A stretch of 64,000 nucleotides of DNA from Chitinophagales bacterium (GTDB taxonomy: Bacteria; Bacteroidota; Bacteroidia; Chitinophagales; Saprospiraceae), in the NCBI GenBank assembly GCA_013298845.1, contig JAAFJN010000001.1, positions 248,001 to 312,000 of the forward strand, read 5' to 3'. Below the pieces are notes generated by a model. The model ran no database searches, had not been told where the DNA came from, and saw nothing but the letters and a program-made list of their open reading frames with translations. Each line of letters begins with the position of its first letter. Positions within the stretch are counted from its first letter, which is position 1. Position numbers and translations under genes: made by a program. Positions 43,965 through 52,990 of this stretch are shown here, piece by piece.

Positions 43965-45194
43965 ATGAAAAAAATTAAAAAAAACCTCCAGCATACTGAT
44001 GATGCTACGCTTCGCCAAAAAGTAGCGGCGTACCAGCGTCAGGCACAACTTTCCCGGTTGGCACCCCATTCCTTCGCCGGTAAAGAACAATCCTCCCTTT
44101 CTTTACTCGTTCCTTTTGCGGCGGCAGCCCTTACCCCTTTCGCGGCTTTGGCGCAGGCTTGCAGCGGTGCGGGCGGGAATAGCAGCTCTGGTAGCAACGG
44201 TAATATTAATGTTTACATTGATCTGGACAATGATGCCACTAATGACATGCGCCTGTGGGACGAACCAAATGATTTGTTTGCGTTCCCGCTTGGCACTACT
44301 CAAGTATCGGTGGTGCAGGCTGGTGCTTATTGGTATGCCGTTCGCCACACCGGGGCTATTACTAACTCAGCCAATTTCAGGGGGATGGGACAATTAACAC
44401 CAGGCAGCACCGGTAACTATGCTACCATGGAATACAGCGGAACCAATGACCAATGGGGTGGCACCGGCAATGTGACCGGCTGTCTGGGGGTACGAAAAGG
44501 TACTCGCCTTGGGTTTATACAGGTGACTTATAACAACAACAACTCTACTACCCCAACCATCAACGCTATTACGCTGGGCAGTTATGGATTGGCAGCAACC
44601 GGGGTTACCAGTGTCACCTGCGCCAGTTGCGCTTCACTTCCCGTTGAAATGCGCTCTTTTAAAGGCGAAGTACGGGACAAAAAAGCCGTGTTGCTGTGGG
44701 AAACTGCGCTGGAAAAAAACAACCGGGGTTTTGAAATCGAAAAAAGCACCGACGGTACCAACTTTTTCAAAATTGGTTGGGTAGATGGTCAGGGCGATTC
44801 TGACCGCCCAATGGCTTATACTTTTGAAGATAAATCCCTGCAAGCGAACCAGGTTTGTTATTACCGGCTCAGGCAGGTAGATCACGACGGCGGCTCGGAG
44901 TTCACCAAAATTATTTCCTTAGTGTTGGACAACGGCGGTCTTAACCTCCACGATTTTGCCCCCAACCCGGTAGCGGAAGGGTTTACCTACCTGAAATTTG
45001 ACGCCATGAACGAGGGTGACGTAACTGTTACCATTTTCGACACGGCGGGCAAAATTGTAAAAGAGGTAACGAGCGCTTATATTGCCGGAAGTAACGGTAT
45101 TCGTTTGGATTTGGCGGACCTCAACGGAGGTATGTATTACGCCAAAATACAGGCGGGTGCATTTACCAGTTATAGGCCATTGGCCATTCGTTAA
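43965..45194 (+). CDS. Secreted protein with T9SS type A sorting domain
   Basis: A 409-residue exported protein. The N-terminus is unusual: about 45 charged residues precede the hydrophobic core LLVPFAAAALTPFAALAQ, so the signal peptide is extended. Residues about 67-220 are a Gly/Asn/Thr-rich beta domain I do not recognise (GNINVYIDLDNDATNDM). Residues about 225-320 follow the common Saprospiria pattern LPVEMRSFKGE... KAVLLWETALEKNNRGFEIEKS. The last 80 residues are the sorting domain (FAPNPVAEGFTYLKF... DLNGGMYYAKIQAG). Located between APS kinase and a tail-collar protein; it may be the surface protein this locus exports or modifies, which is inference. Confidence 0.85.
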   Translation: MKKIKKNLQHTDDATLRQKVAAYQRQAQLSRLAPHSFAGKEQSSLSLLVPFAAAALTPFAALAQACSGAGGNSSSGSNGNINVYIDLDNDATNDMRLWDEPNDLFAFPLGTTQVSVVQAGAYWYAVRHTGAITNSANFRGMGQLTPGSTGNYATMEYSGTNDQWGGTGNVTGCLGVRKGTRLGFIQVTYNNNNSTTPTINAITLGSYGLAATGVTSVTCASCASLPVEMRSFKGEVRDKKAVLLWETALEKNNRGFEIEKSTDGTNFFKIGWVDGQGDSDRPMAYTFEDKSLQANQVCYYRLRQVDHDGGSEFTKIISLVLDNGGLNLHDFAPNPVAEGFTYLKFDAMNEGDVTVTIFDTAGKIVKEVTSAYIAGSNGIRLDLADLNGGMYYAKIQAGAFTSYRPLAIR

Positions 45195-45362
45195 ACAAAC
45201 ATGCAACTATCCGGCTGCTCACGGCCGGATAGTTACACCAAAATTAAAAAAACAACAAGACTAACCATTGATACTGCTGCCTGTGCAGTATCCTCCAGTG
45301 TTTTTCCTGTTTTTGATCCAAATTTTTTCTTCATTTTTAACTTTTTTTAAATTTTTTTTACT
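45195..45362 (+). promoter_or_regulatory. Spacer with two hairpins before the tail-collar gene
   Basis: Two perfect stems: AACTATCCGGC / GCCGGATAGTT (45205-45234) and GATACTGC / GCAGTATC (45270-45292). A long T/A-rich stretch leads to the start. The first may terminate or stabilise the upstream message. A 49-codon frame at 45201-45350 overlaps both and is not supported. Confidence 0.5.
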
Positions 45363-45887
45363 ATGGATGTTTATTTAGGCATGATCGGTATGTTTGGCTT
45401 CAACTTTACCATTAACGGCTGGGCACCTTGCAACGGGCAAACTATGAGTATCGCCCAGAACTCTGCTCTTTTTGCCTTGCTCGGCACCACTTTTGGGGGC
45501 GATGGCGTACAAACTTTCGGGTTACCCGACCTGCGTGGGCGCATGCCTATCGGGCAGGGCCAAGGTCCAGGCTTATCGCCGCGTCAAATGGGCGAGCGCT
45601 CAGGCACTGAAAGTGTATCAATTCTTGTTGGCAATTTGCCAGCGCACACCCACGGCTTGGCGGGTACGACTGCTGCCCCTGCTTCCGGTAACCCCGCTGG
45701 AGCATTGTTGGCCACTCAAGGCCGTAGTGGTGGTGTAAGTTTGTTTGCTACGGGTAATCCAGATGCCGCTATGGCTGCTAACGCAATACAAACCACAGGT
45801 GGTTCCCAGCCCTTGGCAAATATGCCGCCTTATTTGGTTATGAATTACCAGATTGCATTACAAGGCATTTTCCCATCACGTGCTTAA
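45363..45887 (+). CDS. Phage tail collar domain protein (MdpB-like)
   Basis: A 174-residue protein of the tail-collar/microcystin-dependent-protein family. The diagnostic N-terminal block is complete: YLGMIGMFGFNFTINGW, CNGQTMSIAQNSALFALLG, TTFGGDGVQTFGLPDLRGR. It is followed by VGNLPAHTHGL near residue 95 and PYLVMNYQIALQGIFP at the C-terminus. In phage these domains sit at the fibre tip; free-standing bacterial copies have no settled function. There is no signal peptide and no other phage gene nearby, so it is not a prophage remnant. Its stop overlaps the next start by 1 nt (TAATG), coupling it to the 65-aa protein and the sulfotransferase gene. Confidence 0.88.
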   Translation: MDVYLGMIGMFGFNFTINGWAPCNGQTMSIAQNSALFALLGTTFGGDGVQTFGLPDLRGRMPIGQGQGPGLSPRQMGERSGTESVSILVGNLPAHTHGLAGTTAAPASGNPAGALLATQGRSGGVSLFATGNPDAAMAANAIQTTGGSQPLANMPPYLVMNYQIALQGIFPSRA

Positions 45888-46084
45888 TGAATAACGAAGA
45901 ATTAGAACAATTCTTAGCAGGGTTCACCGATTCCAACGGTGAACCCTTTGAAGTATCTGCCGAAGGGTCGCTTGGTCTGCTTGCACTGGGCGACCTCGGT
46001 CTTGCGGCCTGGCGCATGGTGCGCACCAGAGAAGCGCAAGAACAAAAAACCGATACTACCGAGACCGATACCACTTATGCCTAA
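45887..46084 (+). CDS. 65-aa small protein between tail-collar and sulfotransferase genes
   Basis: Starts at the ATG overlapping the tail-collar stop and ends 8 nt inside the next gene, so it is bracketed by translational coupling on both sides. That argues for a real gene. The first 30 residues are acidic (MNNEELEQFLAGFTDSNGEP), then comes a hydrophobic Gly/Leu helix (GSLGLLALGDLGLAAWRMV) and a Thr/Glu/Asp tail. No family recognised. The acidic leader plus variable tail is reminiscent of modified-peptide precursors, but there is no cysteine and only one C-terminal Tyr; a membrane-binding or adaptor peptide is equally possible. The Tyr in the tail (TTYA) could be sulfated, which is speculation. 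Confidence 0.7.
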   Translation: MNNEELEQFLAGFTDSNGEPFEVSAEGSLGLLALGDLGLAAWRMVRTREAQEQKTDTTETDTTYA

Positions 46085-48617
46085 AGTACTGTTGATTGGC
46101 TGGGATGCCGCCGACTGGAAAATTATCAATCCGCTCTTGGACAAGGGCCTAATGCCGAACCTGGCAAAAATGGTCAGCCAGGGTGTAATGGGCAACCTTG
46201 CTACCTTGGACCCTATGTTCTCGCCCATGCTTTGGACCTCCATTGCAACCGGCAAACGACCTTATCAGCACGGTATTTTGAGTTTTGCGGAGCCGGAACC
46301 CAGCGGTTTGGGTGTTCGGCCCGTTCTGGGTGCATCCCGAAAAGTAAAAGCTATTTGGAATATCCTGACCCAGGAACAACGCAAAACACACGTCGTAGGT
46401 TGGTGGCCTACCCACCCGGCAGAACCCATTAACGGAATCTGCCTTTCTGATTTTTATCGCCAACACAAAGGCACCGACCTCGCTAATTGGGATTTGCCGC
46501 CCGATTCTGTGTGGCCCAAAGATCAGGAGGAACTATTCTCCCGCTTGCGCATCCATCCCGATGAGTTAACCGCCGCCCATATTCTTCCATTTGTGCCCCA
46601 ATTGGCAAAAGCCGACCAAGTGCACCAGAAAGAAATTGAAAACCTCAAAAATATCACCGCGCAGGCGGCTACTACCCAAGCCGCTTTTACCCGGATTTTG
46701 CGCACCGAAGAATGGGACTTTGCCGCCGTGTATTTTATTGCCCTGGACCATTATTGCCACGGTTTTATGAAATATCATCCGCCGCGAAGACCCCACGTAG
46801 AGCAGCATAAATTTGATTTGTTCAAAAACGTGGTGCGGGGTGGGTACCGGTACTTAGACATGATGTTGGGGCGCTTGTTGGAACTGGCGGGTGAGGATAC
46901 GGTGGTCATGCTCGTGTCCGACCACGGCTTTCAACCCGATGCACTCCGGCCCAAGGAAATACCTCATGAACCCGCCGGCATGGCTTACGAGCACAGTTAC
47001 TACGGCGTCATTTGCGCCAAAGGCCCCGGTATTAAAAAAGATGAATTGATCTACGGCGCTTCGCTCCTGGATATTACCCCCACTTTGCTCACCATTATGG
47101 GGCTTCCGGTGGGCCAGGATATGGACGGAAAGGTATTGTCCGGTATATTCGAACATACCCCCACGCCGGAATATATCCCCAGTTGGGAGGCCGTACCCGG
47201 CGAGTCCGGTATGCCACCGGCCGATTATTCCCTAAGTCAGTCCACCAACGAAGAAATGGTGGATCAGTTGGCCGACTTGGGTTACGTAGAAAACCAAGGC
47301 CCCGATGCCGCCAAAAACAACCGGGATATGGCCGAGTTTTGTCGGTTCAATTTGGCCAGAGCCTATCTGGATGGTAATAAATTGGCCGAGGCTACCCAAA
47401 TTTACGAAGAACTGCACCGCGATCACCCGGAAGCACCCTGGTATATGTTTCGCCTGGCGGCCTGTTACCAAATGGCCGGAAGGCTGCGCGAGTGCCGTAA
47501 ATTGGTTGACATCCTAAAAACAAAAGACTTTTACGATCAGGCAGTGCTCGACGTTATGGAAGGCAGCCTGCTCTTGGGTGAAGGCCAGTATCGGGCTGCT
47601 TTAAAAACCTTAAAAACCGCCGAAAAACACGTAGATGCCGCTCAATCGCGGATATGGCTGCAAATTGGCCAGTGTTATTTGATGTTGGGTAAATCGAAAG
47701 AAGCCGAAAACGCCATTAAAAAACACCTCGAACTGGACCACGATACCGCCGTCGCCCACCAAATGTTGGGTACGCTTTATTATAATGAAAAACGCTACGA
47801 GGATGCCGCCGACAGCCTGCTCACCGCGGTTGGTTTGGATTATAATCTCGGTACCGCTCATTTTTACCTCGGTTTGGCACTCATGGACTCCGGTGCTTAC
47901 CAGGAAAGTGCTGATGCGTTTGAAATATGCCTGCTGGTAATGCCGCGCAATAACCTTGCGCGGACACATTTGGCCTATTTGTACCAAAAAATGCTGGATA
48001 ACCCGCAAAAAGCAGCCCAACACCGCCAAGATATTACCCAATATTCCGATGGGGTCATCACCATCGTTTCCGGGTTACCCCGGTCCGGTACCTCTATGAT
48101 GATGCAAATGTTGAATGCGGCGAATATCCCCATTTTTATGGACGATGAACGGGCCGCGGACGAAAACAACCAAAAAGGCTACTTTGAACACAAAGCCGTA
48201 AAAGCATTGGCGCGGGACAAATCGTGGTTATCGTTGGCCACGAATAAGGCCGTTAAAATTGTAGCGCCGTTGCTGGTGCATCTTCCGGGCAATTACCACT
48301 ACAAGATCATTTTTATGGAACGGGATATTCACGAAATCCTTGGTTCTCAACAAAAAATGTTGGTCCGGTTGGGTAAAAAAACGGACCAAGACGCATTGCC
48401 GTTAAAGTTACTAAGCAGTTATGAAAAAGTTTTGCGCGACGCCAAAGAATGGGCACTCAGAAGCCCGAACGTAGAAATATTATTCGTTTCTTACGCCGAA
48501 GCGGTTCAAAACCCATTTATGGCGGCTCTTCGGGTAAATGATTTTTTGGGTGGAGGATTAGCCCCCGAACAAATGGCTTCCGTTGCTGATGCCCAATTGC
48601 ACCGCGAAAAGAAATAA
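46077..48617 (+). CDS. Alkaline phosphatase/phosphodiesterase-TPR-sulfotransferase fusion
   Basis: An 846-residue multidomain protein from ATG 46077. Residues about 1-375 are a type I phosphodiesterase/nucleotide pyrophosphatase domain of the alkaline phosphatase superfamily. Metal ligands are visible as Asp10 (IGWDAAD), Asp224 (DHYCHGF) and Asp282/His283 (SDHGFQ); the nucleophile is probably Ser or Thr in PMLWTSIATGKRP. Residues about 430-640 are TPRs (RFNLARAYLDGNKLAEATQI, LGTLYYNEKRYEDAADSLL). Residues about 660-830 are a sulfotransferase domain with the PAPS-binding loop SGLPRSGTS at 665-673. There is no signal peptide, so it acts in the cytoplasm. PAPS could come from the APS kinase upstream. 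It overlaps the 65-aa ORF by 8 nt. The substrate is unknown. Confidence 0.88.
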   Translation: MPKVLLIGWDAADWKIINPLLDKGLMPNLAKMVSQGVMGNLATLDPMFSPMLWTSIATGKRPYQHGILSFAEPEPSGLGVRPVLGASRKVKAIWNILTQEQRKTHVVGWWPTHPAEPINGICLSDFYRQHKGTDLANWDLPPDSVWPKDQEELFSRLRIHPDELTAAHILPFVPQLAKADQVHQKEIENLKNITAQAATTQAAFTRILRTEEWDFAAVYFIALDHYCHGFMKYHPPRRPHVEQHKFDLFKNVVRGGYRYLDMMLGRLLELAGEDTVVMLVSDHGFQPDALRPKEIPHEPAGMAYEHSYYGVICAKGPGIKKDELIYGASLLDITPTLLTIMGLPVGQDMDGKVLSGIFEHTPTPEYIPSWEAVPGESGMPPADYSLSQSTNEEMVDQLADLGYVENQGPDAAKNNRDMAEFCRFNLARAYLDGNKLAEATQIYEELHRDHPEAPWYMFRLAACYQMAGRLRECRKLVDILKTKDFYDQAVLDVMEGSLLLGEGQYRAALKTLKTAEKHVDAAQSRIWLQIGQCYLMLGKSKEAENAIKKHLELDHDTAVAHQMLGTLYYNEKRYEDAADSLLTAVGLDYNLGTAHFYLGLALMDSGAYQESADAFEICLLVMPRNNLARTHLAYLYQKMLDNPQKAAQHRQDITQYSDGVITIVSGLPRSGTSMMMQMLNAANIPIFMDDERAADENNQKGYFEHKAVKALARDKSWLSLATNKAVKIVAPLLVHLPGNYHYKIIFMERDIHEILGSQQKMLVRLGKKTDQDALPLKLLSSYEKVLRDAKEWALRSPNVEILFVSYAEAVQNPFMAALRVNDFLGGGLAPEQMASVADAQLHREKK

Positions 48618-48640
48618 CTTTCGCGTACCTACATCTAAAA

Positions 48641-48684
48641 AAAAGAGGCAGTTCAGCCAGTCAGCCGAACTACCTCTTTTTTTA
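48641..48684. terminator. Bidirectional terminator between sulfotransferase gene and sdhB
   Basis: Stem AAAAGAGGCAGTTC (48641-48654) / GAACTACCTCTTTT (48667-48680) with one mismatch and T-rich ends on both strands. Confidence 0.85.
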
Positions 48685-48707
48685 TTAATACGCCTTGCGC
48701 GAAAATC

Positions 48708-49457
48708 TTACTTCACATCAGCCGTCAGCGATGCACTAATGTACTCGCGGTTGAGGCGGGCGATATTCGACACCGAAATTTCTTTCGGGCATTCGGCTTC
48801 GCAGGCTTTAACGTTAGAACATTGGCCGAAACCTTCTTTGTCCATTTGCGCGATCATATTGAGGACGCGGCGTTTGCGCTCTACCTGACCCTGCGGTAAC
48901 AAGGCGAGGTGGCTCACTTTAGCCGAAGTAAACAACATGGCCGATGCATTGGGGCAAGCCGCTACGCAGGCACCACAACCGATACAGGTTGCCGCGTCGA
49001 ACGCTTCGGAAGCAATCGTTTTTTCGATGGGAATAGCGTTGGCATCCTGGGCCTGACCCGTGTTGACGCTCACGTAACCACCCGATTGAATAATGCGGTC
49101 GAACGCCGAGCGATCCACAACGAGGTCTTTTACCACGGGGAAAGCCATTGCGCGGAACGGCTCAATGACAATGGTCTCGCCATCGTTATAGTGACGCATG
49201 TGCACCTGACAGGTTGTTGTGCCTTTCATGGGGCCATGCGGACGGCCATCAATGACCATAGAGCAGGTACCGCAAATACCTTCGCGGCAATCGTGCTCAA
49301 AAGAAACCGGATCTTCACGGCGACTGATGAGTTGCTCATTCAATACGTCGAGCATTTCGAGGAACGACATATCGGGGTTCACATCAGGTAGTTCGTAGTT
49401 GACAAATTCACCTTTGTACTTACCGCCTTGTCGCCAGATTTTAAGTGTCAGTTTCAT
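48708..49457 (-). CDS. sdhB: Succinate dehydrogenase iron-sulfur subunit
   Basis: Carries electrons from SdhA to quinone in the membrane-bound complex II. The 249 residues have all cluster ligands: 2Fe-2S in [11 protein letters not shown] near residue 58, 4Fe-4S in [13 protein letters not shown] near 150 and 3Fe-4S in [15 protein letters not shown] near 210. Last gene of the sdhC-sdhA-X-sdhB operon, 18 nt after the PP2C-like gene. The spacing of clusters is that of the Bacteroidota/B. subtilis-like enzyme. Confidence 0.95.
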   Translation of the reverse strand: MKLTLKIWRQGGKYKGEFVNYELPDVNPDMSFLEMLDVLNEQLISRREDPVSFEHDCREGICGTCSMVIDGRPHGPMKGTTTCQVHMRHYNDGETIVIEPFRAMAFPVVKDLVVDRSAFDRIIQSGGYVSVNTGQAQDANAIPIEKTIASEAFDAATCIGCGACVAACPNASAMLFTSAKVSHLALLPQGQVERKRRVLNMIAQMDKEGFGQCSNVKACEAECPKEISVSNIARLNREYISASLTADVK

Positions 49458-49475
49458 ATTATTTGTACAATAGTT

Positions 49476-50087
49476 TTAAAATTTGAGCATTAGTGCGGTA
49501 ATATCCTCCGATTGCCCGTCGGCGTATTTTTGCACCAATACAGTTGAATAATGTTCCGGATTTTCCATCTCAAACCAAAGGGCCAAATCAGGCAAGAATG
49601 CATATTTTGGATGTTTCAGCAGCCCTTCGCTCAAGAGCAAAATCCCTTGTTGTTCATGTAGTTGTCCGGCGGTCAGGGGTACCCGTTCGTCCAATTGCGC
49701 GTAAAAACCCGGCGTTAATTCCTCCAAAGCGGCATCGCGGTAGTAAAAAATGGCGTTGTTGCCCCAATTCAGGCCTTGAAAACGGCCATCGTGGTGTACT
49801 ACTACGGCGCTGAGGGTGATACCGGCTCCGGCGCACAAATTGTCCCATTGGCTGACGCTCTTTTGCGCCATAGTGGCGCAATGTTTCAGGTCGTATTCTC
49901 CCGTGGATACCTGGGCTTCGGTCACAAAGGCCGCGAGGGCCGTTTGCGCCGCTTTCCAGGCGCAGGGTTTATGGTCATCGCCGGTTACCAAAAGCATCAG
50001 AGTGGCTTTGTTTAGTTCAAAAATTCCGCAAGCGTTGCCGTTTACCGGCTTGTGCGGGGCATTTTTACTAAAAAAAGCCGACACCAT
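49476..50087 (-). CDS. PP2C/SpoIIE-like phosphatase-fold protein within the sdh operon
   Basis: A 203-residue protein whose ATG overlaps the sdhA stop by 1 nt (TAATG), so it is coupled to sdhA. The overall pattern follows PPM phosphatases: an early strand-loop (MLLVTGDDHKPCAWKAAQ), a central GITLSAVVVHHDGRFQGLNWGNNAIFYYRD, GILLLSEGLLKHPKY and a C-terminal DGQSEDITALML. Yet the classic metal-binding motifs are altered: DGxGG is absent, SDG is SEG and DN(I/V)T is EDIT. It may be an inactive fold member, a variant enzyme or an assembly/regulatory factor for succinate dehydrogenase. The PP2C call is by pattern only. The frame continues upstream over sdhA, but that extension is an artefact. Confidence 0.65.
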   Translation of the reverse strand: MVSAFFSKNAPHKPVNGNACGIFELNKATLMLLVTGDDHKPCAWKAAQTALAAFVTEAQVSTGEYDLKHCATMAQKSVSQWDNLCAGAGITLSAVVVHHDGRFQGLNWGNNAIFYYRDAALEELTPGFYAQLDERVPLTAGQLHEQQGILLLSEGLLKHPKYAFLPDLALWFEMENPEHYSTVLVQKYADGQSEDITALMLKF

Positions 50088-52024
50088 TACTTGTATGAAC
50101 GTTTTTGCACTTTTACCACTTCGTAGTTGAGGGCTTCTTTGTGGAGTTCGGCTTTTTGATTTTCGCCTTTCCACTCCCAAGCGGCAACGTACATAAAGTT
50201 TTCGTCGTCGCGATCTGCTTCGCCGTCTTCGGTTTGGTATTCTTCGCGGAAGTGACCGCCGCAAGATTCGTTGCGGTGCAGGGCATCTTCGCACATGAGT
50301 TGACCCAATTCGATAAAGTCGGCTACGCGGAGTGCTTTTTCCAGTTCGGGGTTAAATTCGTCGGCGGTACCGGGCAAAAACACGTCGCTCCAAAACTCTT
50401 CGCGGAGGGCTTGAATTTCGGCAATTGCCTGAGTAAGTCCCTCGGCGGTGCGGCCCATGCCGCATTTGTCCCACATAATTTTACCCAAACGGCGGTGGAA
50501 ACTTTCTACACTTTGTTTGCCGTTGGCGGCGTACAAGCGTTGGATATTGTCGCGCACTGATTTTTCAGCGGCCTCAAACTCAGGCGAGTCCGTTGAAATG
50601 GCACCGGTACGAATTTCTTTGCTCAAATAAGAACCAATGGTATAAGGCAATACGAAGTAACCATCGGCCAAACCCTGCATCAGGGCCGAAGCACCGAGGC
50701 GGTTGGCACCGTGATCGCTAAAGTTCGCCTCACCGCAAGCGTACAAACCGGGGATATTGGTCATCAACTCGTAATCCACCCAAAGGCCACCCATTGTGTA
50801 GTGTACCGCCGGGTAAATGCGCATGGGTTGTTTGTTGGGGTCTTCGCCGGTAATTTTTTCGTACATCTCAAACAGGTTACCGTAACGCGCCGAAATGGCG
50901 GCCTGGCCGTCGCGTTTGATGGCATCTGCGAAGTCGAGATACACCGCGAGGCGGGTAGAACCTACGCCACGACCTTCGTCGCACACCTGTTTGGCGGCGC
51001 GGCTGGCAATGTCGCGGGGTACGAGGTTACCAAAGGCCGGATAGCGGCGCTCGAGGTAGTAGTCGCGATCCTGCTCGGGAATATCGTTGGGGTGTTTGCC
51101 GCAATCGGCTTCATTTTTGGGTACCCAGCAACGACCATCGTTCCGGAGTGATTCCGACATGAGGGTCAATTTGGACTGGTATTCGCCCGAAACCGGAATA
51201 CAGGTCGGGTGAATTTGCGTGTAGCAGGGGTTCGCAAAATAGGCACCACGACGGTGTGCACGCCAGGCGGCGGTTACGTTACACATCATGGCGTTGGTGC
51301 TGAGGTAGAACACGTTGCCGTAACCACCCGTACACAATACCACGGCGTGGGCGCTGTGGCGTTCCAGTTCACCATTGAGGAGGTTGCGGGCAATAATACC
51401 CCGGCATTGGCCATCAACGGTGACCACGTCGAGCATTTCGTGGCGGTTGTACAATTTTACGGTGCCGAGGCTGATTTGGCGGCTCAACGCCTGGTAAGCC
51501 CCGATGAGTAATTGCTGTCCGGTTTGGCCGCGGGCGTAGAACGTACGGCTTACCTGCGTACCACCGAAAGAGCGGTTATCGAGCAAACCACCGTATTCGC
51601 GGGCGAAAGGCACGCCTTGCGCTACGCATTGGTCAATAATGCTGGTAGATACTTCGGCGAGGCGGTGTACGTTGCCTTCGCGGGCGCGGTAATCGCCCCC
51701 TTTGATGGTGTCGTAAAACAAACGATACACCGAGTCACCGTCGTTGCGGTAGTTTTTGGCAGCGTTGATACCACCTTGAGCCGCAATGGAGTGTGCGCGG
51801 CGCGGGCTGTCGTGGAAGGTAAATACTTTCACGTTGTAGCCCAATTCGCCCAATGATGCCGCAGCGGAAGCACCTGCGAGGCCCGAACCGACGATAATAA
51901 TATCAATGCGGCGCTTGTTGTTGGGCGACACGAGTGGCACGGAGCCTTTATAATTGGTCCACTTTTCCGACATATCGCCGGCCGGGATCTTGCTATTTAA
52001 GTTTGAATCAGAATTTATAGCCAT
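50087..52024 (-). CDS. sdhA: Succinate dehydrogenase/fumarate reductase flavoprotein subunit
   Basis: Oxidises succinate to fumarate with covalently bound FAD. The 645 residues have the dinucleotide motif [20 protein letters not shown] near residue 45 and the flavinylated His in [15 protein letters not shown] near residue 80, with HPTCIP near 265 for the substrate site. The long N-terminus and internal insertions match the Bacteroidota form. It lies between sdhC (55-nt gap) and the PP2C-like gene. Confidence 0.95.
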   Translation of the reverse strand: MAINSDSNLNSKIPAGDMSEKWTNYKGSVPLVSPNNKRRIDIIIVGSGLAGASAAASLGELGYNVKVFTFHDSPRRAHSIAAQGGINAAKNYRNDGDSVYRLFYDTIKGGDYRAREGNVHRLAEVSTSIIDQCVAQGVPFAREYGGLLDNRSFGGTQVSRTFYARGQTGQQLLIGAYQALSRQISLGTVKLYNRHEMLDVVTVDGQCRGIIARNLLNGELERHSAHAVVLCTGGYGNVFYLSTNAMMCNVTAAWRAHRRGAYFANPCYTQIHPTCIPVSGEYQSKLTLMSESLRNDGRCWVPKNEADCGKHPNDIPEQDRDYYLERRYPAFGNLVPRDIASRAAKQVCDEGRGVGSTRLAVYLDFADAIKRDGQAAISARYGNLFEMYEKITGEDPNKQPMRIYPAVHYTMGGLWVDYELMTNIPGLYACGEANFSDHGANRLGASALMQGLADGYFVLPYTIGSYLSKEIRTGAISTDSPEFEAAEKSVRDNIQRLYAANGKQSVESFHRRLGKIMWDKCGMGRTAEGLTQAIAEIQALREEFWSDVFLPGTADEFNPELEKALRVADFIELGQLMCEDALHRNESCGGHFREEYQTEDGEADRDDENFMYVAAWEWKGENQKAELHKEALNYEVVKVQKRSYK

Positions 52025-52079
52025 AGTTTTGTTATTTTATCCGATAACTTCGAATGTTTGACGTTCGAATGTGTTTTTA

Positions 52080-52766
52080 CTATTTGGTGAAAAACATCCA
52101 CAATGGAATAATGGCGAATCCGGCGGGAATACCCACGGCGTACAAATAACCCACTGTTTTGAGCAAGCCGTTGTAACGGGGGTGATTGGCACCCAATGTT
52201 TGAAGCGACGACCAGAAGCCGTGCCAAAGGTGAAACCCGATGACGACCATCGAAATGACGTAAAACAACACGTAAAGGAGGTTTGAAAATGCTTCCTTCA
52301 CGGGTAGGTACAAGTTTTGCACCGGATGATCGTAACCTGCTACTTCTACGGGAGGCAAAACACCCATTTTCATTTTCCACCAAAACTGGTACATGTGGAG
52401 GATGATAAACACCAAAATCACGATGCCAAACCACGCCATATTGCGGGCGGCTGTTTCAGTGCTGCGGGTATGTTGTACGCCGTAGCGATTACTGCCGCGG
52501 GCGGCCTTGTTGTTGCGCCACAGACGAAGACCTTGAAAGGCGTGCCACAAAATAAAGGCATATAACGAGTAAGAAACAGTTTTGATCAACGGATTATGCG
52601 TCATTAAGAAGGCATAAGCGTTGAATGCTTCACCGTTATCGTCTTTCAATAACTGAAGATTACCCAAAAGGTGCACTACAAGAAACAGCATTAAAAACAG
52701 GCCGGTGAGTGACATAATCACTTTTTGGCCTATGGATGAACCTAAAAATTTAGAAACCCAACTCAT
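52080..52766 (-). CDS. sdhC: Succinate dehydrogenase cytochrome b subunit
   Basis: The membrane anchor of complex II, 228 residues with five hydrophobic helices in the single-subunit cytochrome b558 form used by Bacteroidota and B. subtilis, so no sdhD is expected. Haem-ligand histidines lie in VVHLLGN (about 31), LWHAFQGL (about 75), ILHMYQFW (about 121) and GFHLWHGFWSSLQTLG (about 177). First gene of the operon; a divergent TonB receptor gene starts 225 nt away. Confidence 0.92.
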   Translation of the reverse strand: MSWVSKFLGSSIGQKVIMSLTGLFLMLFLVVHLLGNLQLLKDDNGEAFNAYAFLMTHNPLIKTVSYSLYAFILWHAFQGLRLWRNNKAARGSNRYGVQHTRSTETAARNMAWFGIVILVFIILHMYQFWWKMKMGVLPPVEVAGYDHPVQNLYLPVKEAFSNLLYVLFYVISMVVIGFHLWHGFWSSLQTLGANHPRYNGLLKTVGYLYAVGIPAGFAIIPLWMFFTK

Positions 52767-52990
52767 TGAAAATCAATTCGTTTACTTTTGTAAAAATAAA
52801 TATTTGGAACCAAACAGGCAACGCAATCGCTAAGAGATTCCATCTTTGCTGTTGTTACCTGCGTTTAATGCCGCAAACCTAAACCAAAACAACGTTTTAT
52901 CCCAGTTTTTGATCAGAAAATCCACCTGCTAACGGTGTTATTTAGATTGATTCCAAATTTTTGTCATAAATAAACGAAAAAAATTACTAC

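Noticed and set aside
45201-45350. 49-codon frame before the tail-collar gene
   Set aside because: It spans both spacer hairpins and ends in a Phe-rich run from the T tract; no independent support.
45363-45887. Prophage interpretation of the tail-collar protein
   Set aside because: No capsid, portal, terminase, integrase or other tail gene is nearby, and the neighbours are metabolic or secretion genes.
45939-46076. 46-codon N-terminal extension of the sulfotransferase fusion
   Set aside because: It overlaps the coupled 65-aa ORF out of frame; the phosphodiesterase domain begins right after ATG 46077.
50088-50294. N-terminal extension of the PP2C-like gene
   Set aside because: Arg-rich shadow of the sdhA 3' end; the TAATG overlap gives the natural start.
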